A stretch of DNA of 64,000 nucleotides from an uncultured bacterium. Its GTDB lineage: Bacteria > Actinomycetota > Thermoleophilia > Solirubrobacterales > 70-9. Position 1 is the first letter of the stretch. Each line of letters starts with the position of its first letter. The position numbers and the translations under genes are program-made. The stretch is taken from assembly GCA_903901855.1 (NCBI GenBank), contig CAIUSP010000024.1, positions 1-64,000 on the forward strand, given 5' to 3'. This document shows positions 1 through 7,602 of this stretch, one piece after another. The notes under the pieces were generated by a model that saw nothing but the letters and a program-made list of their open reading frames with translations, did not search any database and was not told where the DNA came from.

Positions 1-2
1 CA

Positions 3-1040
3 TTCGTATCTGTTCTCGGAGCGCTGGTACTCGCCGGTCCCTCCAGTGCCAGCCGCTCGGCGACCGCTCCTCCCAACTCGGTGTCGCAGGAAGAGCTCGC
101 ATCGCAGTTCAAATGTGAGCGACATGCCGAGGGCGTAGACCTGACCGGCGAAGCAGCTTTCGTTGGTGACACCCGTACACCGCTGGTGTTCGTGACCGGC
201 ACCGGAGCCTCCGGTGATGCCGCTTACGCAATAGGCAAGGAAGCCTTCGACCTCGAAGGAAGGACCGTCTGCTGGACCAACTTCCCTGATCAGCCCGCCG
301 ACGGTGTCACGCAGGGCTACAACACCACTGGAGACATCCAGATCTCGGTCCAGTATCTGGTCTACGCGATTCGTCAGACCTATGCGCTGGCGGGTCGAAA
401 GGTCGCGGTGTTCGGCATCAGCCAAGGCGCCCTGCTGCCGAGGATCGCACTGACCTACTGGAAGGATCTGCGAACCAAGGTCAGCGATGTGATCGGGGCT
501 GCCGGGACCCATCACGGGACGAACGTGATCAGCGGGGCCTGTACCCCGTCGGTGCCTTGTCCTCCCGCTGGCTGGCAGCAGAAGAAAGGTTCGAAGCTAC
601 TCCGTGCGCTCAACTCGCAGCGAGACGAGACCCCGGGCAAGAGCATCGGCTGGACCACGATCCGCTCTCTCAGCGATCAGACCGTGAGGCCGGTGACCAA
701 GAGCGCCAAAACCTCCACATCGGCCCTGCAAGGCGCTACGAACATCCTGATCCAGGACATCTGCAGAGGCAGGACCGTCTCGCACATCGGTACCGCGCTC
801 GACTCGGTCACCTTCGCTGTGATCCAGGATGCCGTCGATCACCCCGGTCCCGCGAAGATCAAGCGTCTGCCTCGGTCTCAGGCCTTTTGCGCCAACCGGT
901 ACGCACCTCCCTTTGACAATGCGACGGGCGACCTCCTGATCGGCATCGCCAACGGGGTAACCGGAGGCAACCAGACGGGTACCCCGCGTGTGTCAGCTGA
1001 ACCAGCAGTAGACGCTTGGTTCCGCAAGATCCACCGCTGA
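3..1040 (+). CDS. Secreted CALB-like lipase (5' end outside window)
   Basis: Likely an extracellular serine lipase/esterase hydrolysing acyl esters. The frame is open from base 3, so the start codon lies upstream of the window. The first residues (VLGALVLAGPSSAS) look like the end of a signal peptide. After an oxyanion-type 'VTGTGASG' segment comes a nucleophile elbow GISQG (Ser codon at 420-422). 'SLSDQTVRP' and 'VSHIG' supply the likely catalytic Asp and His. The order and surroundings of these motifs resemble Candida antarctica lipase B (TWSQG, ATDEIVQP, IDHAG) more than ordinary bacterial lipases. It is convergent with a second secreted enzyme. A GTG at 81 could be called as start but would remove the signal peptide. 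The family call is from memory of the CALB sequence and was not searched. Confidence 0.8.
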   Translation, partial: FVSVLGALVLAGPSSASRSATAPPNSVSQEELASQFKCERHAEGVDLTGEAAFVGDTRTPLVFVTGTGASGDAAYAIGKEAFDLEGRTVCWTNFPDQPADGVTQGYNTTGDIQISVQYLVYAIRQTYALAGRKVAVFGISQGALLPRIALTYWKDLRTKVSDVIGAAGTHHGTNVISGACTPSVPCPPAGWQQKKGSKLLRALNSQRDETPGKSIGWTTIRSLSDQTVRPVTKSAKTSTSALQGATNILIQDICRGRTVSHIGTALDSVTFAVIQDAVDHPGPAKIKRLPRSQAFCANRYAPPFDNATGDLLIGIANGVTGGNQTGTPRVSAEPAVDAWFRKIHR

Positions 1041-1058
1041 GCCTAGATCCGATCCGCC

Positions 1059-2057
1059 TTAAAGGCCGTTCAACTGCCTCGCAGCCCCAATCGCGTCCCC
1101 GGTGCCGAGGAAATCCACCGCCAGGATGTTCGGCAGTCTGCCACGCAACGTCTGACATGCCTTGGCTCTCGCCACCAGCGCGGATCTGGTGTTGACCAGT
1201 GCGGCGTCCTCGACACTGGGTACCGGAGGAAACTCATCGGGGGATATCCAGTGGTTCATCAGGAAGAGATTGCCCTCGTCGCCCCCGCGCTTGGCGGCGC
1301 AACTCGAGGACAGCGATTCGGGATCGAGGAGCTCGGAGGGGAGCTCGTAGCTCCAGTCCGTCTCTCGCATCAGACCCGAATATGCGAGGTGATACCAGGG
1401 AACGTCACCTGCGTCAGTCTGAGCGAACACGACGACGCGGCGCCCTGACCTGATCATCGATCCCAAGGTCGGCCAACGGCCGGTGCCGCCCGTGTAGACG
1501 TACCTTGACAAGCCACTCGCGCGAACTGCCGCGGCGAAGTCATCCGGAGCGATGTAGTCCTCGTTGATCAACACGACCACCTCACGCGGGTGCCTGCGCA
1601 GGAAGTTGGTGAAGTAACGCAGGCCTGAGGTTAGTTTCGTCGCTCCGAACTGACACAGGACGTGACACAGGTAGGTGGAGGTATCGGGAAATGCCGAGGG
1701 ATCCTCTACGGAGTCCACACCGTTCGGATTCAGCACGTTCGGTGCGGGTCTGCCGTAGTGGGTGTCGAAGAGAAAGGCTCTCGCTCCGCGCTTGAGCTGA
1801 TCGGGGATCGCGAAGGTCTGATTGGGAAGACCGAACCCCGCCTGCGAGGCTGACATCGAGTTGTGAGTCCCGATTAGCACCACCCGGTCGAGACTCCGTC
1901 CACAGAGCTTCGAGGACCCGTTACACGGAAGAGGCTTTTTCGCCTCGGCTACTCCGGTCGGAGCGATCGAACAGAACCCGAGGACGACGAAACAGACGGC
2001 TAGAGACCTAATGAACCAGTTTCCCGGCCGATGCAGCACTCGCTCGATCCCCACCAT
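1059..2057 (-). CDS. Secreted PI-PLC-like phosphodiesterase (PLC X-domain fold)
   Basis: 332 aa. A signal peptide occupies residues 1-40 (hydrophobic core AVCFVVLGF, then an Ala-rich cleavage region). A PLC-like TIM-barrel domain follows, with 'LIGTHNSMS' (His65), 'FLFDTHYG' (Asp98/His100) and a further His at 132 ('LCHVLC'), as in bacterial phosphatidylinositol phospholipase C-like proteins that act by general acid/base His pairs. The product is probably secreted and may cleave a phosphodiester in a lipid or cell-wall polymer; the substrate is unknown. The start ATG follows a TAGACT -10 box by 7 bases and has no Shine-Dalgarno. It is convergent with the lipase, leaving 18 bases between the stops. 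Confidence 0.72.
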   Translation of the reverse strand: MVGIERVLHRPGNWFIRSLAVCFVVLGFCSIAPTGVAEAKKPLPCNGSSKLCGRSLDRVVLIGTHNSMSASQAGFGLPNQTFAIPDQLKRGARAFLFDTHYGRPAPNVLNPNGVDSVEDPSAFPDTSTYLCHVLCQFGATKLTSGLRYFTNFLRRHPREVVVLINEDYIAPDDFAAAVRASGLSRYVYTGGTGRWPTLGSMIRSGRRVVVFAQTDAGDVPWYHLAYSGLMRETDWSYELPSELLDPESLSSSCAAKRGGDEGNLFLMNHWISPDEFPPVPSVEDAALVNTRSALVARAKACQTLRGRLPNILAVDFLGTGDAIGAARQLNGL

Positions 2058-2064
2058 GGGACAC

Positions 2065-2070
2065 AGTCTA
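2065..2070 (-). promoter_or_regulatory. -10 box (TAGACT) of PLC-like gene, probably leaderless
   Basis: On the minus strand TAGACT ends 7 bases before the ATG at 2057. Transcription normally starts about 6-8 bases after a -10 box, so the mRNA would start at or near the start codon. No clear -35 is visible. Confidence 0.5.
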
Positions 2071-2086
2071 GACGCGGAACATCCGG

Positions 2087-2449
2087 TCAGGCGGTCAACC
2101 AGCGCGTGGCGTAGTAGCCACAGGCAGCAGCAGCGAGGCCTCCGATGACGGAGAGGCCGATGTAGACGAGAGCCCTCCCGGGTTCACCTGATTCGAAATC
2201 GAGCAGGGCCTGGACCGAGAACGTAGAGAAGGTGGTGAAGCCCCCCAAGAGGCCCACCCCGACGGCGATGCGCACCTGTTCACTCACCCAGTCGTTCGGC
2301 AGGACCACCAACACGCCCAGCAGGAAAGACCCTGCCAGATTGATCGCCACCGTGACCCAGGGCAGGGCCGAGGCGTGGAAGAGGTTGGAGAGGCCGTATC
2401 TGGCAGCGACTCCCACAGAGCCGGCGGCGATCACCAAGAGGAGGGTCAT
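2087..2449 (-). CDS. crcB: Fluoride ion channel CrcB/FluC
   Basis: 120 aa, the usual length for the family. It exports fluoride as a dual-topology membrane dimer. Four hydrophobic segments are evident. Diagnostic motifs are an Asn in 'AINLAGSFLLG' (Asn37, pore) and 'GGFTTFSTFS' at residues 69-78, which lines the fluoride path. It is a single crcB copy; many bacteria carry a pair, and none is seen next to it. It sits between the PLC-like gene and tRNA-Lys. I see no crcB-type fluoride riboswitch upstream, where the tRNA gene begins within 5 bases of the start. Confidence 0.93.
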   Translation of the reverse strand: MTLLLVIAAGSVGVAARYGLSNLFHASALPWVTVAINLAGSFLLGVLVVLPNDWVSEQVRIAVGVGLLGGFTTFSTFSVQALLDFESGEPGRALVYIGLSVIGGLAAAACGYYATRWLTA

Positions 2450-2453
2450 CGAG

Positions 2454-2526
2454 TGGGCCGTGAAGGATTCGAACCTTCGACCTTGAGATTAAGAGTCTCC
2501 TGCTCTACCAACTGAGCTAACGGCCC
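2454..2526 (-). tRNA. tRNA-Lys (anticodon CTT)
   Basis: 73 nt on the minus strand. The acceptor stem GGGCCGT pairs with ACGGCCC, with discriminator A. The D-arm is GCTC-AGTTGGTA-GAGC. The anticodon loop CTCTTAA reads CTT at positions 34-36. The T-arm is GAAGG-TTCGAAT-CCTTC. CCA is not encoded. One mismatch is seen at the top of the anticodon stem (G27-A43). Confidence 0.95.
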
Positions 2527-2599
2527 CTGTCGTGTAACCCCCGAGCCTCCGGGAATCACACGGTTGGGGATTATAGGTAGCGCTCGCGATCAGCAGAGA

Positions 2600-3406
2600 T
2601 CAGGGAGCACCCAACGGCGATCCGCCGAGGCCACCGCCACTGAGCGGATTCGAGCCACCGGCGCCCGAACCGCCCGACTGGGCCTGCGCCTTCGTCTCGG
2701 TCACCACCTGCTTCTCGAAGGCTTTTGCAGACTTCTCCACCTGATCGAACTGCTTGCTCAGCTCTTTCCGATCCGCAGCGGGAGCCTTCGCAAGAGCTTG
2801 GGACACCACACGCTCAGCCTCGGAGAAACGACCTGCGTAGAAGAGATACACAGCGAGGTTGTTGAGGTTGCCGACGGTCGGGTTCTGATCGACCGCGACC
2901 CGCTGGGCTTCCGCTGCGTTCTCCACGTTGATCCTGGCGTCGGATGCGCTGGAGGAAGACTGCGCCATCAAGAAGAAGCTGTTCGCGAGCTGAAGCGCGA
3001 GGCCGGAGTCGGGCTTCTTGGGATTCCCCTTCAGGTAGAGGTCCCATTGGTCCGCAGCGAGGTTGTAGGAGGTAGATGCTTCGGGGGTTGCGGTGGACTG
3101 ACCGGTCTGAGGGTCGACCTCGAGTTCTTGATTACCACGCTGGATGTAGAGACTGACCAGGTCGAGTCGAGCGGCCTCGTTATCCGGGTTGGTCTTCAAC
3201 GCAGCCTGCGCTGTCTGGATCTCCTTGGCGTAGATCTCACTGCTGTCCTGTTCGCTGTCCCGCAGACCGAGCGCGTCGAGCAGGCCGCCCGTGGCATCCG
3301 ATCCGATTCCGAAGAAGAGCAGACCACCGCCGAGCAAGATTGCGAGGGTCGAGTAGATGACCTTGATCGCGGCGCGTCTGCCTGGACTCTGTAGATCGAA
3401 GAGCAT
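2600..3406 (-). CDS. Membrane-anchored tetratricopeptide (TPR)-like protein
   Basis: 268 aa of unknown function. A single transmembrane segment spans about residues 14-35, followed by a soluble helical region with TPR-like spacing ('AALKTNPDNEAARLDLVSLY', then 'GNLNNLAVYLFYAGRFSEAERVVSQAL'). The Gly/Ser-rich tail (about 245-268) looks disordered. TPRs bind proteins, so a scaffold role at the membrane is possible. It lies 9 bases upstream of tatC in the same direction, so it may be co-transcribed with the Tat genes, but nothing ties it to Tat export mechanistically. The start ATG has no good Shine-Dalgarno. Confidence 0.6.
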   Translation of the reverse strand: MLFDLQSPGRRAAIKVIYSTLAILLGGGLLFFGIGSDATGGLLDALGLRDSEQDSSEIYAKEIQTAQAALKTNPDNEAARLDLVSLYIQRGNQELEVDPQTGQSTATPEASTSYNLAADQWDLYLKGNPKKPDSGLALQLANSFFLMAQSSSSASDARINVENAAEAQRVAVDQNPTVGNLNNLAVYLFYAGRFSEAERVVSQALAKAPAADRKELSKQFDQVEKSAKAFEKQVVTETKAQAQSGGSGAGGSNPLSGGGLGGSPLGAP

Positions 3407-3415
3407 CGTCTAAGG

Positions 3416-4189
3416 CTAGCCGGGGTCGGGCGTCGCTGTCGGGGGGTCATTCGCTTTTTCCGGCTGGGGGCTGCCGGCAACACGGGCGAGGAGGATGCTC
3501 CCCTCGTAGAGGAGGTAGAGAGGGACCATCGAGATCAGCATCGTGACCGGGTCGGTACCGGGTAGCAACATCGCGATCACTGCGATCACCAGGACCGCGT
3601 ACCGCCGATAGCGAGCGAGCATGTCCGGCGTGGTCACTCCGAGACGGGTCAGGGCGAGGATCACGACCGGCACCTGGAACAAAACGCCGAGAGAGAGCAG
3701 CGTGAGACCGAAGAACGAGTAGTAGTCCTTGGCTCGCACCTCGATCTTGAACTCCGTTGCGTTGAACCCGAGCAGGAACTTGGTGGCCGCGGGCATGACT
3801 GCGAAGTAGGCGAAGGCCACTCCGGCGAGGAACAGCACTGGAACCAGCACGACCATCGGCCTAGCCACATGGCGCTCGCGAGGAGTGAGAGCAGGGAGGA
3901 TGAAGGCATAGGTCTGGTAGAGGATCACTGGCAGGCTGATCACCAGGGCGGCGTAGGCGGCAACGGTGATCGTGGTGATGAATGGCTCTCCGACGGCGAA
4001 GGTGATGGGCTCGAAGCCGTCCGGCAGCGGACGGTTGGCGATCTCCAGTACGAGGTCGCTCTGCCAGATACAGAGCCCGAGTGCGACGACGAATACGGCG
4101 ATGCAGACGATCAGCCGAAAGCGGAGTTCGTCCAGGTGTTCGACCAGTGTGAACTGGTCGTCCGGTGATGCCGGCTTGATCTTGGGCAT
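3416..4189 (-). CDS. tatC: Sec-independent protein translocase TatC
   Basis: 257 aa. This is the multi-spanning receptor for twin-arginine signal peptides in the Tat complex. It contains the N-terminal signature 'EHLDELRFR' (residues 17-25, with the conserved Glu) and about six membrane segments. Its start overlaps the tatA stop by one base (TGATG), so the two are translationally coupled. A Tat system fits the nearby Rieske protein gene, whose product has an RR-containing N-terminus. The Pro-rich C-terminal tail is not conserved in the family. Confidence 0.95.
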   Translation of the reverse strand: MPKIKPASPDDQFTLVEHLDELRFRLIVCIAVFVVALGLCIWQSDLVLEIANRPLPDGFEPITFAVGEPFITTITVAAYAALVISLPVILYQTYAFILPALTPRERHVARPMVVLVPVLFLAGVAFAYFAVMPAATKFLLGFNATEFKIEVRAKDYYSFFGLTLLSLGVLFQVPVVILALTRLGVTTPDMLARYRRYAVLVIAVIAMLLPGTDPVTMLISMVPLYLLYEGSILLARVAGSPQPEKANDPPTATPDPG

Positions 4190-4449
4190 CAGGACTTCTT
4201 GTCGGAGACGACTTCGCCCTGCACTGGCTCGTCTTCCGGGGTGGTGTCACCCGAGGTCGACGAACCTGCGAGCTCGCGGCTCTCCGGGCTGCCCGGAGAG
4301 TCCTCACGGTTCTTCCCCGTCACCGAACTCCGGAACTCCCTGATGCCACGGCCCATCGAGCGGCCGAGTTCAGGCAGCCGTTTCGGCCCGAAGATGATCA
4401 GGACGATGATCAGGACGATCGCGATTTCCAGCGGTCCGATATTGGGCAT
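4189..4449 (-). CDS. tatA: Sec-independent protein translocase TatA
   Basis: 86 aa. This is the pore-forming component of the twin-arginine export pathway. It has an N-terminal membrane helix ('LEIAIVLIIVLIIFG'), the FGPKRLPELG hinge and an amphipathic helix (GRSMGRGIREF), followed by an acidic Ser/Pro-rich tail. No separate tatB is seen here. The ATG at 4449 is preceded after 6 bases by TACGAT, a good -10 box, so the tatA-tatC transcript is probably leaderless. Confidence 0.95.
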   Translation of the reverse strand: MPNIGPLEIAIVLIIVLIIFGPKRLPELGRSMGRGIREFRSSVTGKNREDSPGSPESRELAGSSTSGDTTPEDEPVQGEVVSDKKS

Positions 4450-4455
4450 GAGTCA

Positions 4456-4461
4456 ATCGTA
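4456..4461 (-). promoter_or_regulatory. -10 box (TACGAT) of tatA
   Basis: Minus-strand TACGAT, 6 bases before the tatA ATG and with no Shine-Dalgarno between. It is one of several -10-like boxes at this spacing in the window. Confidence 0.45.
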
Positions 4462-4517
4462 GCGTGGTCATGCGCTGCTGCGTGACGGGACCTCACCCAT
4501 ACAGCGGGCGAGGGTGC

Positions 4518-5084
4518 CTAGCGATCGAAGTTGAGGTGGAACCTGCTGGGTGTCGGTTCGCCTTGCCCCTGATACTTGGAGCCCATCTCGCCGCTGCCGT
4601 ATGGATGTTCGACCGGTTGATCCATGCGCATGAAGGACATCTGGCCGATCGGCATCCCGTGATAGATGGTTATCGGGAGGTTCGCCAGATTCGAGAGCTC
4701 CAAGGTGATATTTCCCTCGAACCCTGGATCGACGAAGCCCGCAGTCGAGTGGATGACCAATCCGAGACGGCCCAGTGAACTCTTCCCCTCCAGGCGAGAG
4801 ACGAGATCGTCGGGAAGCCTCACACGCTCGAGGGTCTGTCCGAGCACGAACTCACCGGGGTGGAGGACGAACGGCTCATCGTCGGAGATCTCGACCTTCT
4901 CGGTGAGATCGTCGGTCGGTTTCCGGACGTCTATGTATGGGTACCGTGAGTTGTGGAAGACGCGGAAGCTCCTGTCCACCCTGACGTCGTAGCTGGAGGG
5001 CTGGACCAACGACTCGTCGTAGGGATCGATGACCAGACGGCCGGCTTCGATCTCCTGCTTGATTGTCCGGTCACTCAGAACCAT
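4518..5084 (-). CDS. dcd: dCTP deaminase (possibly bifunctional dCTP deaminase/dUTPase)
   Basis: 188 aa. It converts dCTP to dUTP for dTMP synthesis. Family motifs include '[11 protein letters not shown]' at the N-terminus, '[10 protein letters not shown]', '[18 protein letters not shown]' (catalytic Glu within it) and the C-terminal '[18 protein letters not shown]'. Actinobacterial homologues such as that of Mycobacterium tuberculosis also cleave dUTP to dUMP. The sequence is compatible with that, but the activity cannot be read off. The ATG lies 6 bases after a TAGACT -10 box. Confidence 0.93.
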   Translation of the reverse strand: MVLSDRTIKQEIEAGRLVIDPYDESLVQPSSYDVRVDRSFRVFHNSRYPYIDVRKPTDDLTEKVEISDDEPFVLHPGEFVLGQTLERVRLPDDLVSRLEGKSSLGRLGLVIHSTAGFVDPGFEGNITLELSNLANLPITIYHGMPIGQMSFMRMDQPVEHPYGSGEMGSKYQGQGEPTPSRFHLNFDR

Positions 5085-5090
5085 GGCGCG

Positions 5091-5096
5091 AGTCTA
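5091..5096 (-). promoter_or_regulatory. -10 box (TAGACT) of dcd, probably leaderless
   Basis: Minus-strand TAGACT ends 6 bases before the dcd ATG. No Shine-Dalgarno fits between them. Confidence 0.5.
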
Positions 5097-5137
5097 TTCA
5101 CCGATGGGGTGGAAGGAGGGCACGTGAGCAACATCGG

Positions 5138-6121
5138 CTAGGAGTAACGCTCGACTACGCCATCGGCGATCAGTGAGAACAACCTGACGTCCTCGGAATC
5201 GAGGCCAGCCGAGCCGAGGGTGACCTTTGCGGCATCGATCTCCTCGCCCGCCCGCGCTCTGACCCGGTCGGTCGCGCGGGTGGCGACTATCTGCTCGCAT
5301 ACGACAGCGGCCGAAGCCTCGTCGAGTCCCTCGAGGCCATCGGCGGCGATCTCCTGATCGACCTGCCGCGCCCAGATCAACGGCAACGTCACCGTCCCGT
5401 CCAGCAAATCAGTGCCGATCGCCTTGCCAGTTCGCTCGGGCGGTCCGACGACATCGAGGACATCATCGAGCAACTGGAAGGCGAGACCGATGCGTGATCC
5501 GAACTCGGCCAGCTCATCGACGCCGACCTCGGATGTGGATTGCCTCCCGACCCGACACGAAGCCTCGAAGAGACGCGCGGTCTTGAGCGAGCATCGGTGG
5601 AAGTAATCATCCTCGCCCAGGTCGAGGTCGTAGGCCCCTTGGCGTTGAGCCAGCTCCCCTCGGGCGAGGGAGGTCGAGGCAGCGGCCAGAGTCTGGATGG
5701 CCTCTTGGTCGCCAACCGCAGCGAGCTCGGCGAATGCCCTCGACAAGAGGAAATCGCCTACCGCCGTGGCTCGATCGCGGCCGGATCGGGCAAGAACGGT
5801 CGGTTCGCCGCGACGGACGGGGGCCGAATCGAGCACATCGTCGTGGACGAGAGTCGCCATGTGGATCAGCTCGACTGCGGTCGCTGCGGCCGTAGCTCGG
5901 TCACCGGCCTGCGGTCCGGCGCAAAGGAGCACCAAGAGGGGTCTCAGCCTCTTGCCTCCCGCCTGCAGCGTAGCCTCCGCATCCTCCCCGACCCGGGACC
6001 CGTGTCCCGAGGCCAGCTCGGCGAGGCGCTCCTCCACTCGCCCAAGAGCACGAGGAAGCCAAGGATCTGCAGCATCCATCGCTGCGGTTACCGGAGCGGG
6101 TATGGCGGACTTGCGGCTCAA
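5138..6121 (-). CDS. Long-chain polyprenyl diphosphate synthase (menaquinone side chain)
   Basis: 327 aa trans-prenyltransferase that elongates farnesyl or geranylgeranyl diphosphate with isopentenyl diphosphate. Both Asp-rich motifs are intact: DDVLD at 94-98 (first) and DDVLD at 219-223 (second). GGKRLRP lies at 55-61 and the substrate Lys at 180 ('SLKTARLF'). It starts with TTG overlapping the menG stop (TTGA), so it is coupled to the menaquinone methyltransferase; the product is therefore probably the menaquinone tail. Chain length cannot be read from sequence alone. This gene and menG recall the Bacillus hepS-menG-hepT arrangement. Confidence 0.92.
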   Translation of the reverse strand: MSRKSAIPAPVTAAMDAADPWLPRALGRVEERLAELASGHGSRVGEDAEATLQAGGKRLRPLLVLLCAGPQAGDRATAAATAVELIHMATLVHDDVLDSAPVRRGEPTVLARSGRDRATAVGDFLLSRAFAELAAVGDQEAIQTLAAASTSLARGELAQRQGAYDLDLGEDDYFHRCSLKTARLFEASCRVGRQSTSEVGVDELAEFGSRIGLAFQLLDDVLDVVGPPERTGKAIGTDLLDGTVTLPLIWARQVDQEIAADGLEGLDEASAAVVCEQIVATRATDRVRARAGEEIDAAKVTLGSAGLDSEDVRLFSLIADGVVERYS

Positions 6122-6879
6122 GAGTCAGCGGCTGGAGCTGAACGTGTTGCCGAGTGGAGCGCGATGATCCCCCCCGCAACGAGGACCCAGCGGATGTCCT
6201 CGAATCCGGCGGCGTCGAGCTTGCCGGCGAGGGTTCGCGGATCGGGAAAGGTCTTGACCGATTCCGGAAGATACGTGTACGCATCGGGATCACCAGCGAC
6301 CTTTCCCAGAGCGGGTACGGCGCGGTCGAACCAGAGGCCGAAGAAACTCGCCATCGGCTCGCGGACTGGACGGGTGATCTCGAGGATCACCAGCCGCCCT
6401 CCCGGACGCAGCACGCGGGCCATCTCGGCGATGCCCTTGTCGAGATCGGCCAGGTTGCGAGCTCCGAATCCAATCGTGACCGCATCGAAACTCGTATCGG
6501 CGAAGGGGAGCTCGAGAGCGTCGGCCCAGGAGAACTCCACCCCGAGTCCACGTTCGCCGCCCTTCTCGCGGGCCTTCTCCAACATCGGCTCTGAGAAGTC
6601 CACCCCCACCACTCGGCCATCCGGTCCGATTCGCTCTCGCAGCGCCAGCGCGATATCTCCGGTACCAGTGCAGAGATCCAGCGCATCAGAGCCCGGCTGG
6701 ACCCTGCTCAGTTCGACCGCACGATCCCGCCACTCGTGGTGGAGTCCCGCGGTCATCGCCGAGTTCATCAGGTCGTAGACCCCTGAGATCCGATCGAACA
6801 TTCCACGAACCTCGTCGGCGAACTCGGCCGAGTCGCGTGATGGTCGACCTCCCGATGATGAGGTGGCCTCAGGCGTCAT
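6118..6879 (-). CDS. menG: Demethylmenaquinone methyltransferase (UbiE/MenG)
   Basis: 253 aa class I SAM methyltransferase for the last step of menaquinone synthesis. The SAM-binding motif 'ALDLCTGTGDIALALRE' and the UbiE signatures 'GFGARNLAD' and 'YDLMNSAMTAGLHHEWR' are present. It sits between the cytochrome b/c gene (21 bases away) and the polyprenyl synthase (4-base overlap), so quinone completion and quinol oxidation appear to be in one transcription unit. The N-terminal 20 residues are extra and low in complexity. Confidence 0.94.
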   Translation of the reverse strand: MTPEATSSSGGRPSRDSAEFADEVRGMFDRISGVYDLMNSAMTAGLHHEWRDRAVELSRVQPGSDALDLCTGTGDIALALRERIGPDGRVVGVDFSEPMLEKAREKGGERGLGVEFSWADALELPFADTSFDAVTIGFGARNLADLDKGIAEMARVLRPGGRLVILEITRPVREPMASFFGLWFDRAVPALGKVAGDPDAYTYLPESVKTFPDPRTLAGKLDAAGFEDIRWVLVAGGIIALHSATRSAPAADS

Positions 6880-6900
6880 GATCGAGATCCGGATGCGACG

Positions 6901-7602
6901 CTATCGAAGCGACGCGAGGTATTCGGTGAGAGCGTCGAGCTTCTTCTTCGGCAAGCCCGCATAGGACGGCATGATGCCGGGGCCGATGTAGAGAGACCGC
7001 GCAATCGTGGCCCTTGGCAGTCGCAGGCCGATCTCGGTCAATTCAGGCCCCGGTCCGTTGTTTCCGTTCTCGCCGATCTGATGGCACGCCAGACAACCGG
7101 ACTGCGCGGTGACCAACTTGCCCTCCTCGAGCGACGCCGGGACCTTCGCTTCGATCTCGGTCGGCGAACCTGCGTTGGCTCCCAGGAAGGTCAGGTAGGC
7201 CATGGCGATGATCACGAAGAATCCACTGATCGCTGCGATCGGCCGCCGGGTCAGGCGCCGCTCAGGGTTGCGGTCGTAGAACGGCAGCAGAAGCAGCAAG
7301 ACCATGCATAGGGTCGGGATGCCGATCGTCGCGACCGGCGTCAACCATGGCGGCTTCAGTACCTTGAGCAGCTCGAAGAGGAAGAAGAAGTACCACTCTG
7401 GACGCGGGACGTAACTGGTGGTGGTCGGATCCGCCTTCGGCCCCTGCTCTGCACCGAGCATCAGGGACATTACGACGATGATCAGTGCAACGAGCACGAA
7501 CATGACGCCATCCTTGGCGATCGCATAGGGGAAGAAGGGCTTCCCCTTCTTCTTCAGCTGCTCGTATTCGCGTAGGTATTCCTCTTTCTCGTGGCGGTTC
7601 AT
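6901..7602 (-). CDS. qcrC: Menaquinol-cytochrome c reductase, cytochrome b C-terminal half fused to cytochrome c (QcrC type)
   Basis: 233 aa. Residues 1-140 match subunit IV/C-terminal cytochrome b with the PEWY quinol-site motif (68-71) and three membrane helices. The C-terminal 90 residues form a mono-heme cytochrome c with CLACH (Cys170, Cys173, His174) and a possible axial Met in 'IMPSY'. The fusion is the Bacillus-type QcrC layout, not the di-heme QcrC of mycobacteria. The start ATG overlaps the cytochrome b stop by 4 bases. The protein passes electrons from the Rieske protein to an oxidase or soluble cytochrome. Confidence 0.92.
   Translation of the reverse strand: MNRHEKEEYLREYEQLKKKGKPFFPYAIAKDGVMFVLVALIIVVMSLMLGAEQGPKADPTTTSYVPRPEWYFFFLFELLKVLKPPWLTPVATIGIPTLCMVLLLLLPFYDRNPERRLTRRPIAAISGFFVIIAMAYLTFLGANAGSPTEIEAKVPASLEEGKLVTAQSGCLACHQIGENGNNGPGPELTEIGLRLPRATIARSLYIGPGIMPSYAGLPKKKLDALTEYLASLR

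Noticed and set aside
5540-6778. 412-codon open frame on the plus strand opposite menG and the polyprenyl synthase
   Set aside because: Composition is Arg/Ser/Pro-rich with no motif and mirrors two certain genes; long antisense frames are expected at this GC content.
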